Shown here: in pieces, positions 10,475 to 23,700 of the stretch | How positions within the stretch are numbered: position 1 is the stretch's first letter | Layout of the letters: every line of letters starts with the position of its first letter | Assembly: GCA_013399895.1 (NCBI GenBank) | Contig: VXBA01001813.1 | Location: forward strand, 1-64,000 | Direction of reading: 5' to 3' | Source: Serilophus lunatus | Lineage: Eukaryota > Chordata > Aves > Passeriformes > Eurylaimidae | Length of the DNA: 64,000 nucleotides | Notes under the pieces: generated by a model | What the model saw: the letters and a program-made list of their open reading frames with translations, nothing else | Databases searched by the model: none | Told to the model about the DNA's origin: nothing | Made by a program: the position numbers and the translations under genes

Positions 10475-13400
10475 CTGAGCCAAGCAAAATCAAGGACAGT
10501 CTGTGGTTACAGGGGAAATCCAAGGTCAGCCCTCCCAAGTGTCATTCCAGATTCACCAGCAGCTACTGCACAACCTTGGACAACCTCTGAGTGCCAGGCT
10601 CACCAGCCTGTACTGCCAGCCTGCCCCCTACAAACATCAGTGGCTTTCAAGCAATGGAATGGAAGTTATGGGAATTTATCATATAGGATGGTTTGATGGC
10701 CCCATCTATTATTAAGATTGACTCATACAGAGACCTGGACTCTGCTATTTACAGTCTTGCCAAACTTCTATCATTAGTAATGATAGTTTCCATGCTATCT
10801 GACTCAGGCTGCATTTTGCTCAATGGAACCTTTTAGCCAAACAGTTCAGCAATTTCCAAGAAAAAGGCTAGGGAAAAAGAAACAGATTTGTCCATTTAAG
10901 GATCATTGTCAAGCTTTTCTCCGAGAAGTTCTAGCATCTGTAGGTTTTGATGTACTGCCTTTGTAAATAAGGCTATATGACCAAGCTCTGAAAAACTAGC
11001 ACACAGATGATCAGGAAAGTCTTACTCAAGCTTCTCAGTTTAGCGTCACCATGGGGTGTTCCTTCACGGACCTGAGAAGGTTCCCAAAGTTTCAGTTTTG
11101 GCACTGAAACAAAAAGGTGTCAGCTTCCTTCTCTCCTTTCCTCCCTCCTTTGACATGCATTACCAAAGAGAATGCCACCAGCATAAAATGCAGAGATGAA
11201 ATGACCTGGGGCATAAGGATGAGAATAGATAAACTGAATCTAGCAAAGGAAAAAATGACTCAGAGCTGGTGAGGGCCAATTCATCTTGGAATTTCCTTGC
11301 TTTAGATTATTTCATTTTCAAACTTTAATAACATTTTGTTGGCTTCCTTTTGGCCCCCCTGAACCCTACATTTTGGTGCATGTTATGAGACTTTGGATTG
11401 ACAGCCTGAACCATTCACCTTTGTGTTGGCAATGATTTAATATTTTATCATAAAAATAATCTCAGTGCTGTCAAGTTTGAAGCAGCTCCCTGCATGACAG
11501 TTTGCAGAAATAGATGTTTCTCCCTGTTGCAGGGTAAATCAGTTCCCATGTCAAATGTGTAGCAAAGCCCTGAATACTAGCAGAAGCAACAGTGGCTGTG
11601 ATAATGGACTGCATTTGCCAAACTGGTTTAACCAAAAATTGTTGGTCAAAAGCTCAGGAGGATATGAGTAATTAGAAAGATGAAGGGAAAAGCCAGGCTT
11701 TTACTGAAATACAAGAGTTCAGTCCCTGCACCATGTGGTTTTCCACATGCGCTGAGTATAGGATAGGGCAAGTGAGTCAGAGCTGAGGACTAGTGCCAGC
11801 AGTCAGTGTCTGGCCCTTCACACTCTGAATGTTGACAAGTGGCAGAACAAAACGAAAACACAGGAGTGTCTATGGGGCCAAATAATAATCAACAAGTAAT
11901 CATGATGGGTGTCCTAGTTGTTTTTTGTTTAATTAGAGGACTGTAAACAGCTAAAGCATTATGGAATACGTCACAGGACTGCCCAGGATCTGACATTGTG
12001 ATGTGCAAATATTCTTGCTGGCTTTTCACATGCTCGGCCTGTAGAGTCAACTCCCATCCTTAACTTAGGTGTAGAACAACACCTGCTGAATTGACTAAGT
12101 TCGAGTATTGACTAGGAAGATACAGCTTTAGAAGCTGTTCATACTCAGCAGTTAGAGGGTTTAGGAAGCCATTTCTGCTTGTAATTAGTAAAATTGAGAT
12201 TATGACTCAATGGGTAAAAGCCTCATTAAAAAGTATTGCCATTTCAAGGGACATCTTGTTATTGCATGTAATGGCCCCCCTAGGGATAACAAGAGAGATA
12301 AATGCCCACTTTTGCATTTTAATAACACAGTTTTTATCTGCATTCTGGCAGTTTTGCTAACTGTTCCCAGGACACATTGTTATTTTTTAATCACATCTAG
12401 TGTAGCTTAGTATATCAGAATAGTTTTATTCTGTATGAGTATGTTCAATTTAATTCATGCAAACAACAACACATGGCATGGTGAACTGCTACACAGACAC
12501 CTATGTATTTCTGGAGGGACTGCAGAATATACCTGTTTGGCACCTAACATAAATAGATGCCTTAATACAAGTTTGGGGTTTTTTTACCTTTAGCAATTAG
12601 GTAATGATTTCTGAACAGGACTGAGAAACTTGGTTGCAAGACAAAGAGAATTTCAGCCAGGGGATCTCTGGAGTTTGAAGCCAGGATACTTACAGCTGAA
12701 TGTGATTCAAATTCCCATAATTCCTAGGACTTTTTTCCTCAGCAATTTTTACAAGCAATTATGACTAACGTTTACAGTATTACACAATAGGATTAGTCCT
12801 CTAACTCTTGTAAGCATTAATGGATTAGTGTACAGGTAAACAGGGCTATATCTACTAGCAAGACATCTATCTATGCACTTCCATGGATCAAGGGCATATA
12901 TTATGTTCTAAATCTTTATTATTTGTTGAGACTTATGGGAATGTTTCCGACTTAAAACAAACCCAAACCTTTACAAAGGCATGCTGTAGAAAGGTTTAGT
13001 CACCATGACCCAGACAAGAGCTTTAAGTAGACAGCCCACTTCCTTTAACAAAATCAGGAAACCATTTACAGGAGTTACAAGCACTGTTTATATGACATTT
13101 CAGGACTGACAGTGATTCTGTGCTTCTAGGGACAGAGCCCAACATAACTTCCGGATTATTCCAGTAAATTTCTCCTTGCCTTCTTCCCATTATGCAAGCC
13201 GTAGAGTCAAACCCAAGAAATTTGATTTTTCCCTTCTGCTGAAAAATTGCAGAGGATCAGTGTATCATGCCATTGAAGTGCACTGAAAGCCAGCTAATTA
13301 TGCCAGAAATGCCTAGGAAATGAAATAAGCACTGTCCCAAAAAATGTGATGAGGAAACTAAGGCACAAAGAGGTTAACCTTTAGCTAGACCTAAGTCATG

Positions 13401-15287
13401 CAGGAAACCTGTGGCACTGCCAAGAATATAATTCAGGTTTTTCAGTTCCCAGTCTTGTAACTTAAACACAGTAGAAAACCTCAGATTTTCTACTTTTTCT
13501 CCAGCTTTGTGGGTCTATCCCAGTTGCTGCCAGATTTACCATTGCAACCAAAAAGATCATTAAAGGTTTTATAACCCAGCAGTTGCAAAAGGCATTAACC
13601 TATAACTTGATATAGCAATTGTTAGCCTGGGTGATGTCTTTAACAAAGCCTGTATTATGGGCCAAGATGGTAGCACTTTCCAGTATTGACGTTGCCTGAC
13701 ACTTCTCATTATAAGACCATGTTTTCAGCTGCTTATAACTCTCTTATACTTGGACTTAAAATTTTCCACACTGGATATCTGCCTCAGGCTGAATTTTTTG
13801 AAACTTCTTAGCCCAAACAGTAGCCATCTTTGAGAACCACAGTAATGGAAAAAGAATTATGCTTAACATCTGAAAAAAATTATGTGAGATTTCATTTGAT
13901 AGGCGCTTACATGCTCTGTGCACTGAGAGCAGGAACTCCATCAAAGACATGACAGACTCCCTGTCAAGAAGGCATCTACTAGAATTCTTTGAAAAAAATC
14001 CTGCAATTTGCATGTGCTGGAGATCAGAACACCTCAGGACATTATTCCCTAACCACCTGTGAGTGGTGTCAGTAGGTGGGAGAAACCTGATTGATATGCA
14101 GAGGCCGGAAGGTGACCAGATAAGGACAAACAGTCTGGGGAATGGCAGGAAATCCAGCAAAGGAGCCGAGAGGAGGAAAAAAGCAGTGGGGGCTTGGGGA
14201 CCCAGGACTTGCAATATCAACCAAGAAACTGGACAATGAGAGCAGAAAGGAGAAAGAAGCTGACTGACAAAGGGGGTGGGAACAGCAGATGTTTTGATCA
14301 GGCTAGGAAAAGTGATTGCTAATGGTAAGCAGTGGAAACAGGACATGTCTGTCAAAAAGTGACTGGACCTGGGAGGGGAGGAAGGGAGGGAGAGGAGGGA
14401 GGGAACCACTTGAGGACTCATAAGCAGTGGGACAAGGCTCAGAGCAGAGGCCAAGGTGATGTCTTGCAAGGCCAGAAAACTAGGATGAGAAAACTTAGGA
14501 GTGGACACTGCTGCTCTGCATAAAGAGGTAGGATGAAGTGAGCCAGAAGAGCTTTTGGACACTGGGGAGGACATAACTACACCTATACAATCAATAGCTG
14601 CGTCCCCAGCCCCGTGCAGGTGAAAAAACCCACTTTGCTTAGTTTCTCAGCAAGTGAGCAGTTAAGTGTTGCAGAGGAGATCTGAGATGCCCATCTTTGC
14701 AGATACCAGCATCATGCCTCTTGATAAAACTAGTCTCTCTTTTTAAACTGAGGAAATTTCACCCTCCAAGAAGTGGTATGTTATTATGTAGTTGAAGACT
14801 GTAATTTGGCCATATGAACTAGAGATGAAATGGTTCCATAGACAATGTCCTACCCAGATTTTCCTAAATGAAGCATTTGAATACATAAACTTGCTAAAAG
14901 TCTTTTGGTGTATGGTTTTCTGTGTGATATTTAATAGCACAGAATTCTGCTTTAAGCATAAGTAGGCATATATCCTGTGGTTTTTGATGAGTTCCTGGAC
15001 AGAAAACAAAAAAAGTTTCACTTCACATGATACCACAGAACTAGAAAATCCTTCATGTTATCCTTTTTGGCCTTTTTCCTCTTCTACATTTCACTTTTTG
15101 TGGACTATGCACATTTATTCAGCATAATTCACTTTTAGCTATACATTTTTTAAATTGACTGAAAGTGCAAATTATTCTGAGAAGTGTGGCACATTTTTAA
15201 TTATTTAAAATATTTACAGATTAAATTATATTTGATGCTTCCCAGATTCTTTTATACCAATTAAAGAAGAACCTGAGAGCTAAGAGT

Positions 15288-15304
15288 TCTCTCTCTCTCT
15301 CTCT
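15288..15304. repeat. TC dinucleotide microsatellite
   Basis: Eight uninterrupted TC units in a SULF1 intron. No function inferred. Confidence 0.85.
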
Positions 15305-17143
15305 TAATTTTCACTTTAGAAATAATATGAAAACCAAGATTCATTCTCTGCTCACTCATTCCCAACTCTGTATCATATTCTGCCACCTTCTCTGCTTTGA
15401 AAGGGTACATGAAGCAGGATACAAATTAGATCACTGAAATGATGTAGATTAAAAATAGCATGTGCTGGCAGTGATTTGTGCTGCAAGGCTGTGAACAGGA
15501 AACACACTGGCTTTGCCTCCAGAGGAAACATATTGTCTGCCCACACCTTCAGTTTTTGCTCCCCTTGTGAAAGATTAACTTGTCCCTGTGTATCAGAAGG
15601 GAATGGTGGCACAGTTTAATACTCCTTAGCTTTCAGTCCCCTGTCATCTTTGTGTTTTATTAACTCTTTGGTCATTAGACTAAGAAATGTACCCATAAGT
15701 GACAGATGTTAGTGGACACACTGACTTGTACTGTTGAATACATCAACTAGTTGTCAATCAAGTGTTCAGTCACTTCTTGAGTTTCGAGTTTTACAAATGC
15801 AGCCATTTAGGAATTAATCGTGAGCTGTTTAACTTTGCTATGTTACCATTTCTGTCCCACAAATGGTGGAGAATGACATCAGAACACTCACGTACATGAA
15901 TCTTGAACGTTATTCTAATCAGTTGATACATCTGAGCAAGAAATAAAATACGGGGAAATACATCTTCCCTAAAACAATTCTAAAAAGTGTTTGCAAATAA
16001 TTGCCTAATTTGGTGATCCCTATTCTTTCAAGTGGGATTCCATAAAGGGTCCTGCATTTGGCATGATGCTGTGAGGCTGTCAGCAGCTGCTGAGCCAAGA
16101 CAGACTCCTGTTCTCTCCTGCACAGTTACACTGGCTGTGAAGGGCTAAAAGGGGCTAGGATTAAAAGGTAGTAATTCTACAAAGTAACATTAAGCAGAGA
16201 GGGCTCTGAATGTGTAGGCATGTTAAGTCAGGGTAAGAATTATAAACTTGTATTTCTTTTCATATTTGCAAAAGAATGAAACTTAAGCTGGTAAAAAACC
16301 TGAAACCTGTAGTATACAATGCATGAAATACTATTTAAGAATAAAATATTTGTTATATTTATGTCTTCTGGATATTGGCTGTTCTCATGTGATAGCTTTC
16401 TTTTCTAAAATACTAAGATTATGCTTCACTTCTCAGTTATTAAGACGTAGCACGATCCTCGTTTCCTACTGGAGGAAGCCAAGGCTGAAATACTCCTGGG
16501 ATTCTCTTTTGTGTTTGTGTAGGTGAAAGACAGTGAGAACTGCCAACAGTAAAGGGCATATCCAACAGGCAAGACTACATGTTGTAGGACTGGGACAGAA
16601 CAACAGAAGGTAAAGAAAATGTAAGACTAAAAAAACCAGCAAACCAGCTGATACCTTAGAAAATGCAAAGCAAAATCTCAAATTCTGGCATCTAATAATC
16701 TTATGAATTATATTTTTAAATCTAAATAGCTGAAGGAATATCTATTGACATTTAAAACTATGAAATTAAAGAAAACTTCCCAAGCTTTTCTCACAAGTTC
16801 CACAAAATTTGAAAGTGAGTGACTGTTCTTCCTCTCTGGTATGAAAACCTACAGTCTATGTAATTAAAAAAAAAAGTAATCTCTCTGAAGCTCTCCAGAA
16901 TTGCTTTGTTTTCTCTTTCTGTTTATTTTGTCTTCCCTGCTATTTCCTACAAATTCTATTTTAATATTATACATTTTGTGGCCTTTCATCAAACAAAAAG
17001 CTGTGCGGTTGGCTCACTGCTGCATTAGCATACAGCTTGTGAATAAGGGAAACCGTGAACATTGAAACATCCTTAATTGTTTTGAGATTTTTAAAAATGA
17101 TAATTAGAAGCAAAAGTGATTTTGGTTTGGCAGTGTGGTCTCT

Positions 17144-17210
17144 GAATATTGTCTGCCCTGTTAGTGTCCAGGGTCATTTCCGAATATTGTCTGCCCTGCC
17201 AGTGGCCAGC
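17144..17210. repeat. Partial tandem duplication, 38-bp period
   Basis: GAATATTGTCTGCCCTG starts at 17144 and recurs at 17182, followed in both copies by a diverged TAGTGTCCAGG / CAGTGGCCAG tail. The second copy is shorter and has several substitutions, so the duplication is not recent. Confidence 0.75.
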
Positions 17211-19890
17211 ACAGTTCCTACACTCAAGTATAATCTTCAAAAAGGGATGTTTCCATGAAATCAAACATTGCCATTAGGCCACATCAGAGTAGAAGAGTAA
17301 AACAGAAAAAGGAAAGACAAATCCAATCTGTTCTTTGCCAGGTTTTCCCAGTGGGCTTTAATTATAACTGCAGTTTATTAGAGCACGTTTCAGACCTCTT
17401 TTTAAATGGCCTGCTGTGCTTGTGTGGAGTCCTCATGGCTTCAGCAGGACTTCTCTCATAACAGCCTGCCTCCATATGATCAATTGCAATACAGAGGGTT
17501 TAGTTAAGGCTGCAGCAAGTTTAGACAGTAGACGCTTTATAGATATTGAAAACTATTGGGAGTGAACACAAGGGAGGACATTATATAACCCCCCAGCCCC
17601 AATCCTTTATTTCCACTGACTTAAGTAATGATTTGATCCTGTGCAAAAAGTGAGAGTTAAATTCTCATAATTTCCGATTACCAGGTTGGAGGTATTGTAC
17701 ATTGGGAGCTCTGTGATCAAGGGCCTTATTAGGACAGTCATCAAACTGTGACCAGCTCAGGTCACTCAGTTTCCCATTGAGGGAGTTGCTGATTTACGCT
17801 CAAAACATGTAGAAATACACAGGCTAAGTACCCTGCCACATCAAAACAGAGTCATGACTAGCCTATATGGGTGTAGCCACTCTCTCTCCACTGTTCCTTC
17901 ATTTTCACTCCCACTTATTTTTGACTCCCAGGTATTCTTGAATCATCATAATTTTACTAAATTTTCTAGCTGTGAAGTGTAGATTATGACTTGGCTATCA
18001 CATTTTTGATAACTTTTTAATAAGGCAACACTATCCTTGAAAAATATAAGATCTGCTGATAATTAAGCTACCACCTAAAAAAAAAATTGTGGCTTAATTA
18101 GAAGGTAGGCTTATCTTCCAAGGGCTAAAAACATAATCTTTGGGTCCATAGTACTTTGGGTCAAGCAGTGTACTTTGGACAGAATTGGAGAGTCATAAGA
18201 GTATTTTCATTTGTTTCTATTTTCTTTTACTCCGTCCTGCCCTTTGTTTAAACTCATCTACCTGGATTTTCTCTCTGCCTGCCTTTGGAAAAGGACTTCT
18301 TCCCTTTTCTTTTGATCCTTTTTTTCCTTACAATGTAAGAGGATTGAGTCTGTATTAAGTAGACATCTCCACATGCCTTCATAATAAAAGGCAGCACAGA
18401 AGATATGCCCAAAGCAGTGTTTACCCCCAGAAGGGCAGAGAGGGCTAGTGACAGAGCTCTATCACTAGCTCTGTCCAGGTTATGTGTGAAGCATTTAGTT
18501 GTGCAAAGCTTAGATGACAAACCAATAAGATACTAGTTTTTTAAGAACATGAAAGCCAGGTCCTGCATGAAGCAGTCATTCATCGCGTAGAAATGATTTC
18601 TGAGATATAAATCACGAGACAAAGCTTGTATTTTAGGTCAGATTCAACACCTTCTCTAGCAGTGATTGTCAATTTTCTCTTCCTTCCTTTTCTTCTTCAA
18701 AGCCTTGATGTTGATCCTTACTCAGATTTAGCAGTGCTGTACTCAGATGGCAACTTCAGTGAGACCAGCTAAATAGAGATTGAAGTACTATTCAGCGTAC
18801 GTGTCAGAGCCAACACCAAGTACAAAGAAATTAAAGATTTGCCTGGTTTTACTTTTTACACAGGAAGAAGGAGGTCTCCAGAACTAGAGGTGCAGAGAGA
18901 TGGAAAAAAAGGAGTGAATTGCCTGTGTGGAGAAAAGATGGCAAACAGGCAGGTCAATTTGAGGCACTGATATAGCAACATTAAGAGATTTAGGATGAGC
19001 AGACAGCACGGAGACGTTCTCCAGCTATATGTTTTTAAAACAATCTGTTCTTGTGTTCTAAGCCACTGATAGAAACAAGTCTCTTTGCTGCCAGTTACAT
19101 TGTAAGGAAGGCAGTTGGCATCAAGATCTACGCCTTCTTGGTCCTGTAAAGGGATCTTTGTAGCCGAAAGACACTTCTGGAAAAATTGCACTCTAATGAC
19201 CTCACACAACTCCGATACCTTGCGAAGGGGAAGTCAGGCTGGAGCCTAACGTGTCTACAGATTGAATCTTAGGGGATAGGTGATGCAGAAATGAATTGGG
19301 TTTTACATCAAGCCAAAGCACAGACGAGAGGAATAAGAAGAGTTCTTTGTAGACAGGAAAGGGATCTCCTGACTACGGAAAACCACCAGGAATTTACAAG
19401 AAAACTATCAAATCTTATTAGTACACAGCAGAACAATCTCCTTAAAGGCATGTTTCTATTCCTTTTCAGAAGATGCAAATGAAATATCGCCCCATGGCAA
19501 AGTTTAAATTATACCATTCACCTTGTTTCACTCCCATGACTGGCACTCCAGTCCTGTGAGGTCTTTGGCATCAGTCCTCAGCCTGGCCCTGACATCTTCT
19601 TCTATGACTGTTAGCAGCTATCCACAAGCAGGCCATAATACTGACCACAATCACAGCTAGAACTGCCAGTTCAGACCCACAATGCCACGAAAATGCACCT
19701 CTTTCACAGGAAGTGTAACTGCCCAACAGCCCGTTTCCCACCTGGGACATCCAAATGTGAAAACATGCTGCTACACTGCAAGTGAGTTTCTTTCCATGGC
19801 TGTTACTGCAGATGTGGACCAGCAGGCAGTACCACCCTGCCTCTCCATATCATGCAACCTTTGCTTCACACAGCCAATTTGGGACAATTC

Positions 19891-20470
19891 TGTTGTGGTT
19901 TAACTCCAGCCAGAAACTAAGTACCATTCAGTTTCTCACTCCCTATCTCACATCTCAGTTGGATGGGGAGGAAAACAGGAAAGTAGGTAAAATTCATGTA
20001 TTGAGATAAGAATAGTTCAGCAATTGAAATAAAAAACGATAATGAAAAGGGACACAGCAAAAAGAGAGAGCAAAATAAACCCCTCAAAACCCTCTCAAAC
20101 CCTAAAGTGATGCACAGTTCGATTGTTTGCCATTGATTTATAATGTCCAGCCAGTTTCCAAGCAGCAGCCCTCAGCCAGCTTTCCCCACAGTTTATATAT
20201 CGAGCATAATGCCATAATGGTATAAAAAAATCCCTTTGGCTGGTTCAGATCAGCTATCTCAGCCGTGTCTCCTCTCCTAATTCTTGTGACCCTCCAGTCT
20301 TTTTGCTGTCAGGGCATGAGAAGCTGAAAAATTCTTGACTTAGTATAAACACTACTCAACACCAACTAAAAAATTCAGTGTATTTTCAAGATTATTCTTG
20401 TGCGAAATCCAAAACACGGCACTCTACTAGATACTAGGAAGAAAATGAGCTCTCAGCCAAAACCAGGACC
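19891..20470 (-). mobile_element. Solo LTR of avian ERVL-like family, minus orientation
   Basis: The plus strand starts TGTTGTGGTTTAACTCCAGCC at 19891 and ends AAAACCAGGACC at 20470. This is the reverse of the layout of the LTR at 40525-41109, with matching internal blocks: CTTCTCATGCCCTG, GGCTGGTTCAGATCAGCT and AGCAGCAGCCCTCAGCCAGC on the plus strand. On the minus strand a good TATA box (TATATAAA) lies near 20192-20200. No gag, pol or second LTR flanks it, so it is a solo LTR. Target-site duplications are not clear. It lies in SULF1 intron 2 in the same transcriptional sense as SULF1, 84 bp beyond the donor of coding exon 2. Confidence 0.82.
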
Positions 20471-20554
20471 CCTTCACTTTAGGCAGTGATTCAAGACCAA
20501 CTGCTGAATATGACATCTCTTTAAACAAAGAACTACTGTCGATGGGTCTCTTAC

Positions 20555-20794
20555 CTGTTCTATACCCAGTGTTATTGAGATACACAGCAAAGGTACGTGG
20601 CTCATGAGTAGCCTGCCATGAGGGAGAAGAGCAGTTTTCATTGTTGGTGTATATATTGTGGTTGTGGACATACTTCCCCGTTAGCATTGAGGAACGTGAT
20701 GGGCAGCACATCGGGGTTGTTACAAATGCATTGATAAAAGAGGCCCCTCCATTCTCCATGATCTTTCTGGTTTTATTCATCACTTGCAAGGACC
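20555..20794 (-). CDS. SULF1: SULF1 coding exon 2 (active-site exon, residues 58-138)
   Basis: A 240-bp exon reading S-L-Q-V-M-N-K through N-N-T-G-Y-R-T, phase 1 at both ends. The acceptor is TTTTTGCAG before 20794 and the donor is GTAAGA from 20554. It carries the sulfatase signature C-C-P-S-R-S-S-M-L-T-G; Cys87 of the C-x-P-S-R motif is the residue converted to formylglycine, the catalytic nucleophile of the family. The numbering equals that of the human protein. Sequons N-K-T (64), N-C-S (111) and N-N-T (131) are also in place. Loss of this exon would keep the frame but remove the catalytic residue. An antisense frame on the plus strand over this exon is a shadow. Confidence 0.98.
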
Positions 20795-23700
20795 CTGCAA
20801 AAAGAGGTACTGGTCATCACTGTGCTGTAAAAAATTGTTTGACTATATTGTCTGTTATAATACTAATGAAAGTAAAGTATCAGTGATTAGCTTGCCTTTG
20901 AACATCAGTGTGCTCTACTCTATAGTTTGATTAATTTTAGAAGAAAAGATCAGATTTTTATTATGTAACCAAAAATATTTTACAGGATTAAGGAAAGACT
21001 GAGTTCTTTTTTTCTAGGCTTCAAAACAGTTAAAAGATGGACTAATCTTGAAATAGACTGTTAAAGCTGTATCAAATTATAGGTCAATAGTTCTTCAAAT
21101 GCAGCTGTAGGAAAGCAGTATGTTACACAGACTGAATTATTAGTCAATGTACCAGTAAAATATGCTAAATGCTGAGATTACCAAAGAATCTGTTAATATT
21201 CTTTCAATTTTATCAGATGACTGAAGAGAGAAAGAGAGAGAGAGGAAGAGAGTAAAGAAAGGAATGAGAGATGGAGGGAGGAGAAACAGAATTCAGTGGC
21301 AATTTTTTTAAAGGAAAGTTTTTGTGGACACAGGATCAGTATGTCTGGTTCTGATACTAAAGCACTGTGCTCAAAACCAGTTTTGGGGGATAAATCTGTA
21401 AGCAAAAATATTGGCAAAATGCAGCACATTTGTCAAGAAATTGCATTGACACTGTTTAAAAAACAAAGAAATTCTTTTCATCCTTCAAAACATCTTTGTG
21501 AATAGCAAGGTGAGAGGCAGGGTTTGCAGATTTCTGATTGCAGAAAGGCTGAGCAGCCCCAGACAGGGTTTGTCAGTATTTGCTGACAGCTGTCGAAGTT
21601 TGTTCTTTCCGTTGTTCAACAGAGCAGAGTTTGAAGGGTGAGGGTGAACTACGGATATGTCAGTATGTGCCCAGGGAACAATTGCAATACTTGCATAGTT
21701 TTGGTGGCGAAAAGAGGTTTCTGGAATTCCACTTCCTTTTCATTTGGTTTTATGATTATTTTTGTACAGTTGACAGCCACTGTTTTACATTTAAATCCAC
21801 TGATTCCACTGATAGAACGAGAATTTTTCATTATGATTTTGTTTGTGTTGCTTGAAAATCAAATTGAAATATGTCTTAAAGCAATTGATGGCTGTAAAAC
21901 TATAAAACTCCCAAGGAAGCTCAACTTCAGACGTAAGCAGTAAAATTTTGCGAATTATCTTACTAGTTGAAGTTAAGCATGCTCAATTTTGGTTTCAGAC
22001 TGAAGAGTTGATGCTGCATATGAAATCTTCTGCATAAAAAATATTTGATTTAAAAAGGGAAAAGGCAGTAGACTCCTCAAGATTTCATTGGGAAATGCTG
22101 GGCCTATGTCCTTAAGGATACATTTAATACCATGTGTATGTCACAATCATTGTAGACTCTTGCTCTTTCGTGGCCCTTATTTTCCAAATGCAGAACATCT
22201 GCATTTGTGCCTTCCTGAAATCCATGTACTTGGGGATATAGAAGAGTAACTGAGAGGTCCCTGAACACAAAAGCTCTTAATTTATATGAGTGGGAGCATT
22301 TCACTGAGTTGTTGAGTAAAAGACAAATGAGACATCATCAGTGTTCTACACCTCTTTATCTCAGAACCCGGGCTGAATTTTCTTTTTTTTATTTTCATTT
22401 TGTTTTGTTTTCAACATAGCTCATTCATTTTTGAAAAGTCAGAGTTTATTACTGAGAACTCAGCTGTAAAGTGCTTTGAGGTGCTCAGATAGAAAGTGCA
22501 CTATATAGGTGCAGAGTTGATCCATACTTTCCTGCCTCTGTGCATTATATATGAGTAGCTATTACAGCATTTCCTTATTCCTCTGGCTTGTCAGCCCTTT
22601 GCTCTTTGCAAACCTGCCGTTTATGACTAAGTTTCCCCTCCAGGTATGCACTTACTGACACTGATAATAGATTTAGTCCCTCTGGAAATTTTGGAATAGG
22701 TACTTCAAAGCAGGTGAGACTTCCTCATTTAAAAAACAAAACACTAGTAAGAGATAAAACTTGCTGATATAAGTTATAATCCTTTGCTGTCTGTAGATCT
22801 CCTCACAGCTTGTGCTCTTTACCATCTGGTCCTGAGTCTTCAGGGCATATGTGCTCAGGCGCTGTCTGTCAGCAGGACATTCTTGCTCCGCATGGGAGCA
22901 CCTGAGGGGAACCAGATAACCAGGAATGGCCACTTTGGTCACAGAAGTTAGAAAGTTTTGTCAGGCAAGAAATTCAGTGTCACTCCTCAGTCGATCCTCA
23001 TCTATCAAGAAATACGTTTAGTAACCAAGGTTTCATATCAAATCTTAGAATTGCTATGTATTTTCATCACAGGTGGGCATCTCTACAAAGGGATAGCTAG
23101 GAGCCACCTTGTCTTTATATGGGTTGTATGCAAGGCCTCAGGAAGTGAATGGACTTTCTCAGATCTCAGCACATATCCCCATTTTTTCAGCTTTTGTTTT
23201 TTAGGGCTTTAGTTCTAGCGAAGATGGGAAGCAAACCAGGCAAATTATGCCTGATGTGATGTGTCTAGATGATGCTGTGATCTCTTCACCCAGTGGATGG
23301 TTTACATGGATTTCACTGGGTGATTCATTACACTGTAAACAAGAGTTAGAAACACTGGAATGATGAATATATTCATTTTGACTTCTTTCTAACATTATGC
23401 AAGATGTTATTTACAGTGAGGATTATAAGAGTGATTGGGGGTAAATGGTTTGAGGTGCTAATGTGTGCAAATCATAAGAGATTCTGGAGGACAGGGGAAG
23501 AGACCAAAGAGTGAGCAAAAATATTGGACTAATCAGAGTACAGACCCGAGTCCAAGGGGAGGTGGTGCCACTGCTCTACGAGCCACAGCACGTTGTCTCA
23601 ATCAGGGGAGTGGTTCTGTGTTCTGGGAGCTGGTGCTTTGCCTTGAGCAAGATGCCAATTTGCCTCATTATTGGGCACTTATTTCCCTACCCTCAGGATC

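Larger units (their letters stand above)
8201..20554 (-). other. SULF1 intron 2 (12,354 bp)
   Basis: Intron between coding exons 2 and 3, donor GTAAGA at 20554 and acceptor at 8201. It contains an LTR fragment running into the assembly gap 10253-10474, a TC microsatellite at 15288-15304, a 38-bp partial tandem duplication at 17144-17210, a purine-rich stretch at about 14100-14560 that creates a long antisense frame, and a solo LTR at 19891-20470. No second gene was recognised. GC-richer patches near 8580-9560 hold only short frames without family resemblance. Confidence 0.85.

Noticed and set aside
10136..10696. Frames of 107 to 155 codons with X residues
   Set aside because: They are produced by reading through the 222-N gap.
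20641..20886. Plus-strand frame over SULF1 exon 2
   Set aside because: It is the antisense shadow of a well-supported coding exon, with no family resemblance of its own.
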